From Atriophallophorus winterbourni (lineage: Eukaryota; Platyhelminthes; Trematoda; Plagiorchiida; Microphallidae), in NCBI GenBank assembly GCA_013407085.1, contig JACCGJ010010536.1, positions 24,960 through 88,959 on the forward strand: a stretch of 64,000 bases of DNA, in the 5' to 3' direction. Below the pieces are notes generated by a model that saw nothing but the letters and a program-made list of their open reading frames with translations, did not search any database and had not been told where the DNA came from. This document shows, piece by piece, positions 21,441-33,474 of the stretch. A program made the translations under genes and the position numbers. The first letter of the stretch is position 1, and each line of letters opens with the position of its first letter.

Positions 21441-24400
21441 TATGTTCACAACTCGATTAGTTCAGAGATTTATTTGAACAAGGTTACGCATTCGTATGTT
21501 TCCAAGGTTGTCAAGGCCGGGACGGTTTCGAGTATAAGTTCCCTATTCCAAATATGCTCCAATGAAGCGCTTCTCATATAGCCTCTGATAACCAAGTCCA
21601 ACTCATTGCCTGCATGCTTTGTCCTATGTGACCCGGCAAAACTAAATCTACTGACAGGAGAAAAGACGAAGGTGGCTGACTGGCGCCTCAAAACCAGCAT
21701 GTTTCGATCAAGTGGGGTTCGGAAGTCAATGAAGGCCGTTTATCTAGGGAAAGGGAAACTCTTATGTAAAAAGTCCACTGCCTTGTGGCACTATCCAATC
21801 ATGGAAAAGGGTTCATGAGTCAATCTCGAAGAAAAATCCGTCCCATCTGGCATTCCGACATTTTCTTTAACTTCGTCCTAGCAACGCCTGCGACAGCATC
21901 GTTGTCCAAACGTATCATCCTAGCTGTTCCTTTGTGGTACCGTGGATTAGGAGCACTTGCTGTCAGGGTTTAAAGCTGAGTTCTCAATATGAGTGCTTTG
22001 GAGTACCAATCCCACCAATGGAGTGGACACTCCATTCCGCTTCTGAGGATAATAACACGGTGAGCAGCAGATACTGGTTAAAAGCTATGGCTAAACTGGC
22101 GTATATCTCAGCGCCTGGAGCTGCTCCCGATGGTGGCTGAGACTTGCAGGTCTCATTGGAGTGCTCTTGCCCACCTCAACATGGGCAGCCGTCAGCCGAT
22201 AAGGTGCCGTCTGGCCACGGTCCGCTAACCTTACTGGGTGCATAATGATCAGGAATCAACCGACAAACAGACTGTATTCCTCCGCACCAGCGAAACGGAA
22301 TAATAAACAAAAAAGGTCAGTTCTTAAACTATGAATCTGGAACTTGCGGTCCATGATTGCAGGGGTTCATGACGAGGTCTAGAATATCAGAGGCAAATAA
22401 AAATCAGCTGTGATTAAAAATGAGCTAACATCGCTGAATTTCGAAGTGGCTGCCTCGCATAAGACGTGATTATTTGACACTGGTATGCAAACAGAAAGAG
22501 ATTGCACAATATTTGGAAAGGAAGTGGTTTTGATGAGCCTCGACTGCATGGAGTTGGGTTTGCCTTGCCAAACGACCTACTAAACGCAGCAGAAACAAGC
22601 AGCGGTGAGAGCGAACGGATTTGAACTCTAAATCTGAAGTACATTACTGGTACCATTACGCTGGTCAACGATTATGCACCGACGCTCCTTTCGACGTCTG
22701 CTAAAAGACGCTTTTTATCATAATTTCACAACTGTTCTCAAAAACGTGCCACATAAAACTGTGTATTGTTATTGGGACACTGCATTTTTGAAATGTGCAC
22801 ACAGTTCAGTCAATGTGTCAGTAACACAATCTTTCAAAAGAAGCTACAGAATAAATTCTATTGGAAACATCGTCGTTCTAAGCTTTGGCATCAGCTTGTC
22901 CTTATTCTTGTTAGGCGCACTAATATAGGAAGCGTACTTCTCCACGGATAATATTAAAGCGCAGACTGCAACACTGATCATTCACTGGTTTTTGCAAAAC
23001 TGATGCTCCTCCAGTTGAGATTTCCCATCACTAAATTGTCAGCAAATCCAAGGACAGACGTCACTCGCATGTGCGAACTTAATCTAGATTTGCGATTTGC
23101 AATCGCTTTCACAGCCATGTTCAACAAAACAACTTCACTCGAATATGCTTCAGAAATCTGCGAATCGATAAAAAGCTGCATATGCCGAGTCGCACTTTCT
23201 ACTTACGGTGCGAAGATAGTTCGAACGATCGACATTTTGGAAGCAAATGCTTCTGAGATGACTGCTTTGTTGGATGAGAAACGGTCAGCATTTATGAGGT
23301 TCAAATGTATGCCAAAAGATGAAAAGTTACGACTTCTAAGAGTAGCTAGAAATAGTGTCCAACAGACTGCGAAACGATGTGCAAATGACTATTGGAATGA
23401 AATTAGACTCAGTTTTTAAAACTTTGTGGATACTGGAAATTTTCACATTATGTAAGATAGGATCAAGAGAGCCATTGGTCCAAACAAACTTATAACGGCT
23501 CCCATTACGTCTGTATCTGGTAACCCGATTGTCTTCAAAACTCACCAGATGGAAAGATGGGCAGACATCGTCTTCTCTCTCTACTCTAGGGACAGTACGG
23601 TTTTACCGCATGTATTTGAAAATGTCGAGTGGTTGATGACAATTAAATATCTAGATACCCCCTAATCTTGATGGGCTTTATATGGCAATCGACCGCCTCC
23701 AATCATCACTAGTGGAAACTGTAATCTTGAACCGTTACATCATTTCACATATCTTGGTTCAACCATTGCGGATAACCTCTCTCTAGATACGGTGATTGAT
23801 AAGCGGATTGGCAGAGCAGCTGTCATTCCGTCCCGTTTGTTTTTTCGTGTTTGAGGTAACCGCAAGCCGACAGTAAAGACGAAGATGATGGTGTTCAGCG
23901 CGTACGTATTAAATGCTTTACTGTACGGCAGTGAAACCTGAACCACCCACGCAAGACACGAACGGAAGCTGAATGCTTTCCATCTACGAAGCATCCGTCG
24001 CATCTTGTACATATCATGCATGGAGAGATTGACTGATGCTGAAGTGCTTTCAAAAGCTGGTCCACAGTGCATGTTCACCCTACTATGACAGCGCTGCCTG
24101 CCAGGGCTTGTCCATGTCTACAGAATCTAAAATTGTCGTATTCCGAATGATCTAATCTATTTTAAGTTGCAATTAAGAAGTCGACCAGTGGGCAGACCGC
24201 ACTTGCGGTACGAAGACTTTGGTAAGAACTTGCACTTGACCGCTCACATTTGAGACATTACGTGAAGCGTTGTATGCAAGCTGTGGAAGAGCAGATACAG
24301 CTCTTGGCTGCTGAAGGCAGATCAAACTGTCGGCGTGAAACTGACGCCCACAACCGAGTTCTGCCTATGGTTGCAAGCGCTGCGGGAGAGATTGTTCCTC

Positions 24401-24470
24401 CCGAATCAGACTGCTTTTTCATTCAAAAACCTGTAGAATATGAATATTCTTGAGATTGTGATGTACATCC
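21440..24470 (+). mobile_element. LINE family B copy (5' region, endonuclease, linker, C-terminus), internally deleted
   Basis: Plus-strand non-LTR element with many frameshifts. The 5' region (about 21440-22400) looks like a LINE leader: GC-richer text with several nonsense frames. Endonuclease: DEPRLHGVGFALPNDLLNAA near 22530, YAPTL near 22675, SNTIFQKKLQNKFYWKHRRS near 22825. Linker: MTALLDEKRSAFMRFK near 23255. The RT catalytic core is absent: at about 23690 the linker jumps to the RT C-terminus. That part reads GRAAVIPSRL, GNRKPTVKTK, LLYGSET, RKLNAFHLRSIRRIL and a zinc-finger tail CKRCGRDCSSRIRLLFHSKT near 24370. Non-functional. Confidence 0.85.
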
Positions 24471-24474
24471 ATGG

Positions 24475-27290
24475 TCAACATCGAGCGAACGAGGCCAACA
24501 AAAACGTATTCGTATACATATTGTTGGGTTTAGCACACATTCGGAACTGCTTCCGAATGCCAGGTCGCGGATAAGCATACTTGGTAATCGGCTGTAACCA
24601 CCAAACCGGTCGAGTGCTTGCGTCGTGTTTTTCGAACGTCATATACTAATTATTAATAAAATATGACATTAAACAAAAATCAGCCATCGTGGTTTTATTT
24701 TAATGCAGAGCACCACTTCAGAATTTGTGACTACATTTTGCGGCCTCGCGAAAATTTGGTTTTATTTATTATTTGACCATCCTCACTTTTGTGATCGTTT
24801 ACGAAGCTGATGATACACATCCAAAAACTTATATCTGATCAGAACGAAGAAATTGAAGCACTCCTTAATTGAATCAGAAAAACAACCTTTGTATGAGAAC
24901 GAGTGTCACTTAGATTACTTAATCCAGAAATATATATCGTCAAAAGTAAGATTTCCCTGGAGAAAGCCATCAAGTAATAAAGCTACCATTGTTTCAAAGA
25001 CTAACTAGAAAAGGATGTAGATCTTCTGTTATTTATGGATACATTAAACTGAGCAAAAATTCAGATTATAAGCAAAAAGCACGGAAATTGTATGACAATA
25101 TTGAAAATGACATCGTAAACGTAAAATCTCAAATATTGTAGTGGTGGAATCAATATATTAAGTCAACAATCACTAAAATTTCGAGCTCGGCGTACTGTGG
25201 ATAAATTTAGGAATTTTTGATCGGATTGCCAGCTCAAAAACGGTTCAGGATATTCTATATGTGAATGCATTTACTAAATCACTCAAAGAATACCATTTCG
25301 GTATGTGTAAGATTTCAATGTGGCACAACGAAATAAAATTGTGCCCATTTATGTTGGCCATTTGGCGGATTGGGTACGAAGCTGTTCCAAATTGGTTATA
25401 AGCAAAATTTCTGGAATTTCGACAGCCGGTGTGTCTACGTAATCTTAACAATGAATGGTTCTGTTTTTAAGAAAAAAATAAATTTGATAGAAGTTGAATA
25501 CAAATGTACACTTGTGCCTATTGCTGAAATGACATTTTAAGAATGGCATTATTTAAAATAGCCGGTAATTATCCCTAACTTGTTACCAGCTAGAAGGCTG
25601 CGTCTAACATTTTGAAAAGCGACAAAAAATGGTGATTACGATTTCTCAATGTTTCTATGTACCAACAAAAACGAAGGGTAATATCTGTCGTACAAATTTT
25701 CACGGTACCTGGCAAACTTTAGATTTATGTAATGCCTAAACATGCGTGCGAATACCATGAAACACAATGTTAACTTGGTGGTTTCCAAAAGGTATATGGC
25801 TACAAAACTCTTTTCGTTGTTATTTCATACAAATGAGAATTACAGTTCTTTCGCAACTAACCGCGCTTTGAATCTTCAATCACACCAAATAACAATATTC
25901 TACAAACGTTCGGAAACACATTATTTATGTTTTATTGGTAGAAGACAATAACGAAAAAAGAAATATTACCGCATACTCCATGTACTATTTCATTGAAATC
26001 AATCGGTTTTAATGCGTTTGCTGAAATGTGTATTCCATTTTGCTCTGTATTTTTAAATTTATCACATTATATTTGTCTGAGTTACATACAGTCGGCATTA
26101 GTCCATAGTTTGCATAAAGTGGTTTCTGAAGGTTAGATGGTTCCAGCAATTGAAAATACTACCATGATTCCGCAGTTAACTTTTCGACGAATGTCCAGAT
26201 ACGTTTTAAATGTGGATCTAGTGTAGCGGTCAACACGCGGAATTTCCAACCGTATTATTAATTACTTTTGATTGTGGTTTGTCATGTATCTTGCTACTAA
26301 ATCATAGTCGGAATTTATTGTCAAGATGATGTATCAATACATTGCTCACAAATATGAGATTTGAATCCTTTGCAATTAGTTTTCCTGTGGTATCTCATCT
26401 CTGTTTTTCTATATCTCTTAGCACATGTTTGTGAGGAAAGACTTGGATCGAGATAATCCACGGTTTTTAATGGTCTAAATAACATGAAGCTTAACAATAT
26501 CCATAAAATGGTGAAAAGTGATGCTTTATGGAACAAAAGATCGACTTGTTTGATAATATTTCAAGTCAAGGATGCATTGACTTCGATTATTTGTTTCTCG
26601 CCACATACGTAAGTATGCTTCAATTATTCGTGTATAACATTCAAAGAATTAAAAGATTACACGCCGAATAAGATTATTTTCCACATCGTAGATAATCAGG
26701 TCCCTTTCGGTAGTTGACTGATCTAACTTTTCATCGTCCCCTTTGAAATAATGAATCTCAGAATCCAGGAAGGAGGCCAATATAATATATTTCTGATTGG
26801 TACTTAGATTGTGTTCCAGTAGGAACCAGGCTCATTATGCACAAACGACATTTGCTAGGATGGATTTTCATGTGTGCTCAGTTAAAATTGCAGCTTTTGG
26901 GATTGTTGGGTTCACAAACCCTCACACATACACTCGGAAAATGGTTATTTGTCTGACCGCTCTGATATTGAAGACGAATTGAAACAACGGAAATGAGTTA
27001 AATAAAATTATACATTGACGCCGCTATTAAATACGATATTTAAATGGAATCATTGAGGTTTAAAGGCACAATTTAAGTTCGATTTCTAACAAAAACGGAG
27101 AAACAGCTCAAAATAACATATTTATCAGGTGACGAAATAAACTTAGACCTCGTCACTTCGCTCCAAATCCACACAATGCCACATAAACCAACTTCGGCCG
27201 CATCAATAGTTTTACCGCTTTGGTTGTACTTTTGATTGACCGCGTTATAATGAAACGATCAGCTTGACCAGTGATCACTGTGCGATTTTG
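24475..27290. other. AT-rich stretch, no gene recognised
   Basis: Scattered frames of 60-70 codons without motifs. A text CCAAACCGGTCGAG near 24600 resembles the 3' half of the hammerhead repeat but lacks GAAA and the core, so it is not called. No RNA genes seen. Confidence 0.4.
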
Positions 27291-27294
27291 TGTT

Positions 27295-27485
27295 TAAACA
27301 ACGCGGTTCGTTGTATGGAGCCTTTGCAACTCAGAAATTCAAGTATAACTTTGTTTAACACGTAATCACTCTTTCATTGCTCACTGAACCTAATCTTACC
27401 TGACGATGGCAAGCAGCCAGAACCCAGTAGTTATATGTACATGCAGGGATGCAAACAATACATTTCTTTGAAACAATTTGCTGTT
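27295..27485 (+). ncRNA. Dispersed monomer of the 240-bp hammerhead-like repeat
   Basis: Starts with GCGGTTCGTTGTATGG (the CGTGGTTC.TTGTA box of the family) and includes TCACTGAACCTAATCTTAC. The core follows: CTGACGA at 27400-27406, where the variable position 7 is C and so still fits CUGANGA. Stem II is TGGC-AAGCA-GCCA, four perfect pairs. Next comes GAAC in place of GAAA, a minimal stem III with CCCAG, and a GTA triplet at 27427-27429. One core change (A15.1 to C) separates it from a full match. Confidence 0.6.
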
Positions 27486-27699
27486 CGTGAAACATGTGTC
27501 GATTGTGGACAGTGTTTATTGCTAACGTCTGATATGTCAGGTGTCGCAACTGCTTACACACGTACCACGCGAAATGTGAAAAATAATTGACGGTAGAGGC
27601 GATATCGATCCTAAATGATTCGAGGTAATTCAAGGTTTTTAATGGCTTAAAAAGCAATAAGCTTAACAACAACCATGGGATGGTAATAATTGAAATTTA

Positions 27700-27990
27700 A
27701 GTGTATAAACAATGTAAGAACATAGATTGAACAGTATATAAGTGTTCTGAAAAAGAATAATGCCATAAAATTCCGTCTAATATCGTTTTAATGTCATGCA
27801 AGCTAGTGGCGTGAGCCACGGTTGAAAGTAAACTGTTGCACGTTAAACAGACACGGACAGAGTAAAAATACCTTCTACAGTTCAGGCGGGAATGGGGTAC
27901 GGCCAGCACATATTCATGGGTCCGATAATTCCCTGTATCCCTTCACGTGAATAAATCCTGTTAGAGATGGTTCGGGTTATGGAATGTTTT
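27700..27990 (-). pseudogene. CR1-like C-terminal fragment
   Basis: The minus strand reads VPHSRLNCRRYFYSVRVCLT, then CNSLLSTVAHATSLHDIKTI, the conserved C-terminal box of CR1 proteins. The remainder of the element is absent. The same subfamily end occurs on the plus strand at 46.1-46.3 and 54.75-54.94 kb. Confidence 0.8.
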
Positions 27991-27999
27991 GATGAAAAC

Positions 28000-28810
28000 A
28001 GTACCGGTGTATGCTAAGTCTTTAAACAAAGCCAAACGAGAGTCTACGTGAGTAAACTAGTGTCAAACACTGCGACTGGAATGATCGAATTTTGAGGTTA
28101 GAGCTCAGCAAACAAACATTGAACGCATCGTTTGAAACGTTAGTTAAAGATCAAAACTCTAGGTTTGCCGGTTCAACTAACGAAACATCGAAACATTTAG
28201 TCTGCAATGCCAACCAGACAACATATACTTCTCCGCAGTCCATTCCATGCGAACGCTCAGCTGTTATAAATCTGCCGACTAATTTTGCAGAGCGCTCTCC
28301 TCACTAAGACTAAGCCTTTATAAAATCTACTGTCACCGTCATATCTTAATTAAACGCACCTGACATTAAAACGGTTATGCAGATCGAGACGTCTGCGCAT
28401 CTGATGGTTCAGCGGAAAACATCTAACTCAAATCCAGAGGTCACAGCGCACGAGACCGCGAAGAATCTTAGTGTAATCTGTACCAACATATAGGAATCCA
28501 AAGAGACACATTTTGTGAATAAACAGTACACAAGATAGAACACTGGTCCAACCACTGTACGATGATAACTTCAGAAGACCTGAGACCTACAGCAGTCGCA
28601 CGTTTGACTGCCACTCAATCTCTCCACATTTCGGTGAACCACGTCTACCTAACATAACACGAAACATTGTTAATGTTCTTTTAAATGCATACATACATGC
28701 AATATTCGAATCTACGCGACATAACCTGGTAGGAAAGTAAAGGATGTATCGAGGTTCGTTATAAGAGCAACGAGCGCAGTTTATTCATTCTATACGTTCC
28801 AGAAAAAACC
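28000..28810. other. Spacer, nothing firm
   Basis: A plus frame at 28092-28307 (71 codons) shows no motif. It may be the decayed 5' part of the LINE that follows, but I cannot demonstrate it. Confidence 0.35.
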
Positions 28811-28813
28811 AAC

Positions 28814-29176
28814 GTGAAGAAGGCTTCAATAGAACAAAACTCGACTAAAACCGGTGAGTCTACATCGCAGAAACGATGGGATCTCCGAAAGAATGTTCTT
28901 GTGCGAACCATCAAGATACCCCAGTCATCAATTTACAAAGGTGATGGTTCACCTCCCTTGAAATTCACTTTCCTAACTAGTGCTAACGAAGACTTTGTCA
29001 GACATATTTGGCGAGTACGCAGGAAAAATATCCCAAGCGACGTCAGACTGAGCACATTCAAGGCAGTCTCAGAAGCATTTCCTAAAGTATTGCCGTGCAA
29101 TGACACTGAAAACTCAAACACAGAAGACGTTTTAAAAAACCACAAAAATCCGGCACCCATGGGGTCAAACCAATAG
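28814..29176 (+). CDS. Possible LINE ORF1-like frame, 120 codons
   Basis: Open plus-strand frame. Its middle part, PPLKFTFLTSANEDFVRHIW followed by RVRRKNIPSDVRLS, resembles the RNA-binding segment of LINE ORF1/gag-like proteins (a P-L-K-hydrophobic block, then aromatic and basic text, then DVRLS). It lies about 80 bp upstream of an RTE-like RT C-terminus on the same strand, as expected for pieces of one element with the middle deleted. Alternative: an unrelated chance frame. I do not recognise a specific family. Confidence 0.35.
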   Translation: MKKASIEQNSTKTGESTSQKRWDLRKNVLVRTIKIPQSSIYKGDGSPPLKFTFLTSANEDFVRHIWRVRRKNIPSDVRLSTFKAVSEAFPKVLPCNDTENSNTEDVLKNHKNPAPMGSNQ

Positions 29177-29254
29177 ACACCACCCACATACCATCTCTAC
29201 ATACCGAATTAACACGCGCAAAACTAAGTATTTTACCACCGCCACTGGACCTTA

Positions 29255-29975
29255 TCTGTCTTTCAAGATTGGTGGCGAAAACTTGGAGATATTGGACACT
29301 TTTCGTTACCTTGGTTAGTCCGTGCTACCGTCAGGCCAAGCCAAGGATGAGATACCGACCCGTGTACAAGCTGCGCGCAGGGCGTTTTCGCGACTACGTC
29401 AAGTTCTATTTAGCCGGAGAGAAATCAACCGACGAACAAAGCTGCGCGTTTACAGAGAGGCGATCCGCCCAGTTCTCACTTATGGATGCGAGACGTGGCC
29501 TGTGTGGGTGGAGGATATGCGGAAACCAAAGGTTTTAGACCACTGGTCTCTTCGACGCATCCTTAAGGTTCGATGGGATGAGCGAGTAATGAATAACGAG
29601 GTTCGCCACCGTTGTTTTGATATCCCTCTCCTGAGTTCTATATTACGACATCACCGACTGAGATGGTTCGGCCACATCCTGAGACGCTCGGACGATGAAC
29701 TAAACAGGGTAACACTGTCGCCGACACCCTGCGCAGAATGGCTTTGTCGTAGCCGAGGACAAGTAAAGATTTGTCTCGCCATTGTGAAATCGGACGTGGA
29801 GCTGCTTGGTCTAAGATCGGTTTACGGATGGTGCACGTGGGACCGGACCTGGCTTAAAATCTGCGCGGATCTCGCTTCTGGCCGCCGAGCGTGGGTGGCT
29901 GCAATCCGTGACGTCAACGAAGCCGACTCATCCTCCAGTAGAAGATAGTTGCACAAAAGTAAAGTAAGTAACTAA
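29255..29975 (+). pseudogene. RTE-like LINE, RT C-terminal domain
   Basis: Reads FKIGGENLEILDTFRYLG, then after one break GQAKDEIPTRVQAARRAFSR, KLRVYREAIRPVLTYGCETW, DHWSLRRIL, RHHRLRWFGHILRRSDDELN and RRAWVAAIRDVNEAD. This is the C-terminal region following the RT in RTE-like LINEs. The 208-codon frame at 29322-29948 covers most of it without a stop. The catalytic RT core is absent. The short tail AGTAAAGTAAGTAACTAAG follows. A related minus-strand fragment lies at 33828-34285. Confidence 0.85.
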
Positions 29976-30049
29976 GTCTACATACCAAAACCATTATTAA
30001 TTGTTTGTACACAAATGCGCATTGTTTGTTTAAAAGTAGCTGAATTAAC

Positions 30050-31087
30050 TCATTTCAGCAATCATTTGTCTACATTTTCGCTGTAACCGAGACCTGGTTC
30101 GTTGCTTAGGTGATTGATTGCAATCGGGAAAAACCAAATATGAATAAGCTGCTGCGAGAACGCTCGAGAAAAGTTGGCGGAGTAGCTGTGTATTACTACT
30201 CTTTCTTATACCCGGTTCGAGCTTGAGGATACCATGTGATGTGGCTTGCGCCTCGAATCGGGAGAGGAACTCAATTTTGGTGTAATTTACAGCTCGCTCA
30301 CCTCATCAGACGCCAACAACTAAATTTTGCTAGAAATAATGCGTAACGATGGAAATCTGAGGGAAATCAAACAGCACCACAGCTGTACTCCAAAAGATTA
30401 CACCCACAGAAATCACTTGAATACAAATTTCACGGGATGATTAATCGCATTAACCTTTACAACCACCTTAATATCTTAACTCGACAGAGAGATTCTGACG
30501 ATTCTTTAATCGTAGATTTGATTATCACATCAGAAGCAACATCAGTTGATTCAGTGCAGTATTATAGTCCTATGGGGTAAGTGACTACCTTGTGTTGTTC
30601 TTCGCATTCGTGTACAGCACTTGGAGGGCATCTAATGGCGTCCAGATCATCAGAATTGTGCATTATTTTGGTCTTACCAAAACACGCAAGATGTTAGAAG
30701 AGATGCATCTTGATCTTATGAATTTGGGAAATAACTATTCCAAGTTTTTAAGATACATCGTTATGCAAATAGGTAAACAATCAGCCTGTACTCAGAAAAG
30801 AAATTGTAAAACATTCTGTTTCAAACTCCACATCCGCACCCGACAGTGTATAGCCATGCGAAATTAGGCATGGTAAATACACAGGATAACTCAAACAGAC
30901 TTATTCAGAGAACATTTTCGAAATGTCCGAAAAAGCTTAGGTCCATAATCTGCTAAGTCATGAAATATCACGATTGCATTCTAAAAGACCAGATGTAACG
31001 ATTTCCTATGATACCCTACACGACCGTAATCAACGCAACTGAGGTTAAATCGGGAGTTTTTCAATCCAGAGAGCAGACAGATTTAAA
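30050..31087 (+). pseudogene. CR1-like endonuclease and linker, second copy of the 5' subfamily
   Basis: The plus strand reads a FAVTETWF endonuclease start near 30075, an EN middle part near 30250-30340 and DLIITSEATSVDSVQYYSP near 30515-30570, all broken by shifts. From 30430 to about 31087 it matches 1-600, so both belong to one CR1 subfamily. The copy stops abruptly before the RT, where repeat A begins. Confidence 0.75.
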
Positions 31088-31104
31088 GATACTGCCAGGA
31101 ATAC

Positions 31105-31632
31105 TGCACGAAATTACGGATTATTGTTTATGGTCATATTATGTATCCCATCTGCATGCATATTGGTATATGTGGTTAAACATATTGCGAGTGCCAAACT
31201 TACACAATAGTGACTTACAAGCACGAATTGTTTACCATTTTTCCACTGTTCCAAGGCATGCAAATGCTTAGCCTGCGGGCATCCACGTTGAGTGAAAAAT
31301 GGCACGATACTATACATGGTGTGTGTTTGTGTGAGATAGTAATCCTTGCAAATACCGATTTTTGTTCATGGTCTCAAAATCAACCTCTTAAACATGTGTG
31401 CGAAAATAAGAGATTGAACATGGAGATGGTACCAAATATATTTGAATGTGAATAATTAACGCAACTTCTACAACTAATTAATCATTTTCGGTTATGCAGC
31501 TACCATCAAATATATTGCCGTTGTCGGCGTTAATTTCATTATTGTTACTACTCGTGAGTGAGACATCTTTGAAAAATATTTCGGTTAAATAAACAAAATC
31601 ATAAAACGGGTTTCGGTCTTATGTATTCTACA
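31105..31632. repeat. Repeat A, copy 2 (left part)
   Basis: Similar to 7870-8375. It continues at 32459-32580 after an inserted tandem array. Frames here (31008-31271, 31210-31455) are not conserved in copy 1 and are unlikely to be genes. Confidence 0.7.
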
Positions 31633-32458
31633 CAGCACTACCGGTTTCTGGCTGTTTGTAGTGATCAGGTCAAAACAGCACGATCAGGTTTGGTGGGTAG
31701 GTGGTAAACAAGGTTAAACTTGTATGCCACTGTTATACAGTGTTCTTACAAAGAACCACGATTTTCAAATACAGAATCAAAAAGTGATTCGTGGCCAAAT
31801 TCTCGAGGCGCATATAAAAGACCAATGTGATGTGGTGCTCATATCCCCATCCCTTACACACCACTATCGGTTTCTGGCAGTTTGCCATCATCATCTGGAG
31901 ACAGTACAATCAGGTTCGGTGAGCTTTGAAACAGTGGATAAGTGGTAATCAAGGTTAAACTTGTATGCCATTGTTATATAGGGTTCTTACAAAGAACCAT
32001 GATTTTCAAATACAAAATTAAAAATGATTCGTGGCCAAATGCTCGAGGCGCATATTAAATACCAATGTATTGTGGTGATCACATTCCCATCCATTACACA
32101 CCACTACCGGTTTCCGGCTGTTTGTCGACATTAGATGGAGACAGTAATATCAGGTTCAGTGAGCCTTGAAACAATGAATAGGTGGTATTCAAGGTTAAAC
32201 TTGTATGCCACTGTTATATAGGGTTTTTACAAAGAACCACGATTTCAAAATACAGAATCAAAAAGTGATTCGTGGCCAAATGCTCGAGACGCATATAAAA
32301 GACCAATGTATTGTGGTGCTCACATCCCCATCCCTTACACACCACTACCGGTTTCTGGCTGTTTTCCGTCATCGGATGGAGACAGTAAGAACACATTCAG
32401 TGAACCTTGAAACAGTGGAAATACAGTAAAGTTAATTAAACTTGTATGCCACAGTTAA
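31633..32458 (-). repeat. Tandem array of a 240-bp hammerhead-like satellite, about 3.4 units
   Basis: The landmark TGTATGCC recurs at 31721, 31962, 32202 and 32443, giving periods of 241, 240 and 241 bp. Each unit has on the minus strand a CTCCAT stem I arm, a CTGATGA-like core, stem II arms around AAACA, GAAA, ACCGGTA and GTGGTGTG. Core positions are about 31861-31908, 32101-32147 and 32342-32388, with a partial unit at 31631-31675. In the consensus the core, a CGGC/GCCG stem II, a CC/GG minimal stem III and a CCAT/GTGG stem I are all complete. Each individual unit carries at least one core change. The plus-strand frames at 31724-31948 and 32205-32429 are shadows of the repeat. Confidence 0.85.
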
Positions 32459-32580
32459 ATAGGCTTTTGGTCTAATTTAGTATTATAAGCATGATTGACC
32501 GACTAAGATTATTCACACTTAAATTTCGAGTTTGTTTTCTGATGTTTCATGACCTACTGCCATTTGCATGTTTTTCCATA
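32459..32580. repeat. Repeat A, copy 2 (right part)
   Basis: Resumes homology to 8360-8470 (GGTCTAATTTAGTATTATAA, TGTTTCATGACC, TTTGCATGTTT). The first 25 bp also resemble the left flank of the array, as a target-site duplication would. Confidence 0.55.
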
Positions 32581-32762
32581 CTAGACCCAGCTGTGATAAA
32601 TGTGATAAGTTATTGTTTCTCCTAAACGCAAATAAATGTGACACACAAGCTTCCTCAGACCCAGGCTATTTGTCAGGACAGGGAATATGATAATGTAGTA
32701 GTCAAACCCCCACCACATATTTGACGTTACTGCTAAACAGCCTATAGTACGTATAGAGTATG

Positions 32763-33445
32763 TCACGTCTCGTGGGAATAACCAGGATCATTGTTTTTTC
32801 CTCCTAGTGTGTATCCACGTCAATCTAATAAAAGTGAATACGCTCAAGGTCAGTTGACACAGCGGTTCACATGCGTAAAAGTACATAAATAACGGGTTAA
32901 GATTGAGCTATTTTTGAAGAAAAACAAAAATAAAACTCGTAGGTATACGGTAAATAACAATTATCTACTTTCTCATCAGTGTCGAGCGCCATATTTTTGA
33001 GATTTCCGCCCCATCCACCTTATTGCCAATTTTCACCGCTTCCGCATGTAGGCGTTTGCTATACGGTATAATACCACGTCTCACTGTTGCCACATTGTCT
33101 AGATCGACGCTGTGGCCCGTATCTAAAACGTGCTCCGCCAAGTCGGAATCACGAATAAGGGATTGATATTACCTCGCATCCCGGGGCTTTCAGTGTTCTT
33201 CGATTCTAGTGTGAATTTCCCTGAAATTCTGCCGTTACGCGTACGGCGGATTGGTTCAAGATTCTACGTATAGATTCAGATGTGCATTTCATATACGGTA
33301 TACGAACTGAATATCGCCATTTTCTCCGATTTCTCTTATGGGTATTTTACCTTCATCAACTGGCACTTTACAAAACTTTTTGGATAACCATGGTCTATGA
33401 GCCTTTGGCTCGCTTCACGGTGCAATTTTTTCGTTCTCTTTCGTC
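32763..33445 (-). mobile_element. Penelope-like element remnant, second copy
   Basis: The minus strand reads IRDSDLAEHVLDTGHSVDLD followed by NVATVRRGIIPYSKRLHAEA at about 33160-33045, then NKVDGAEISKIWRSTLMRK at the C-terminus. This is the GIY-YIG nuclease end of a Penelope-like element, homologous to 6836-7300. Further toward the protein's N-terminus (about 33440-33340) it reads LHREASQRLIDHGYPKSFVK, the GYP..F block that precedes the nuclease. The text between these two parts is scrambled. Confidence 0.75.
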
Positions 33446-33474
33446 GCTGCATGTGTTCTATTTTATGGAAAATG

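Noticed and set aside
24585..24625. CCAAACCGGTCGAGTGCTTG as another hammerhead
   Set aside because: GAAA is CAAA and neither CTGATGA nor a stem II arm can be found upstream.
28092..28307. 71-codon plus frame upstream of the RTE fragment as an ORF1
   Set aside because: No motif connects it to LINE ORF1 proteins; left as spacer.
31724..32429. Two similar 74-codon plus-strand frames suggesting a duplicated small gene
   Set aside because: They are 481 bp apart, that is two satellite periods, and lie antisense to the ribozyme-like repeat; similarity comes from the array itself.
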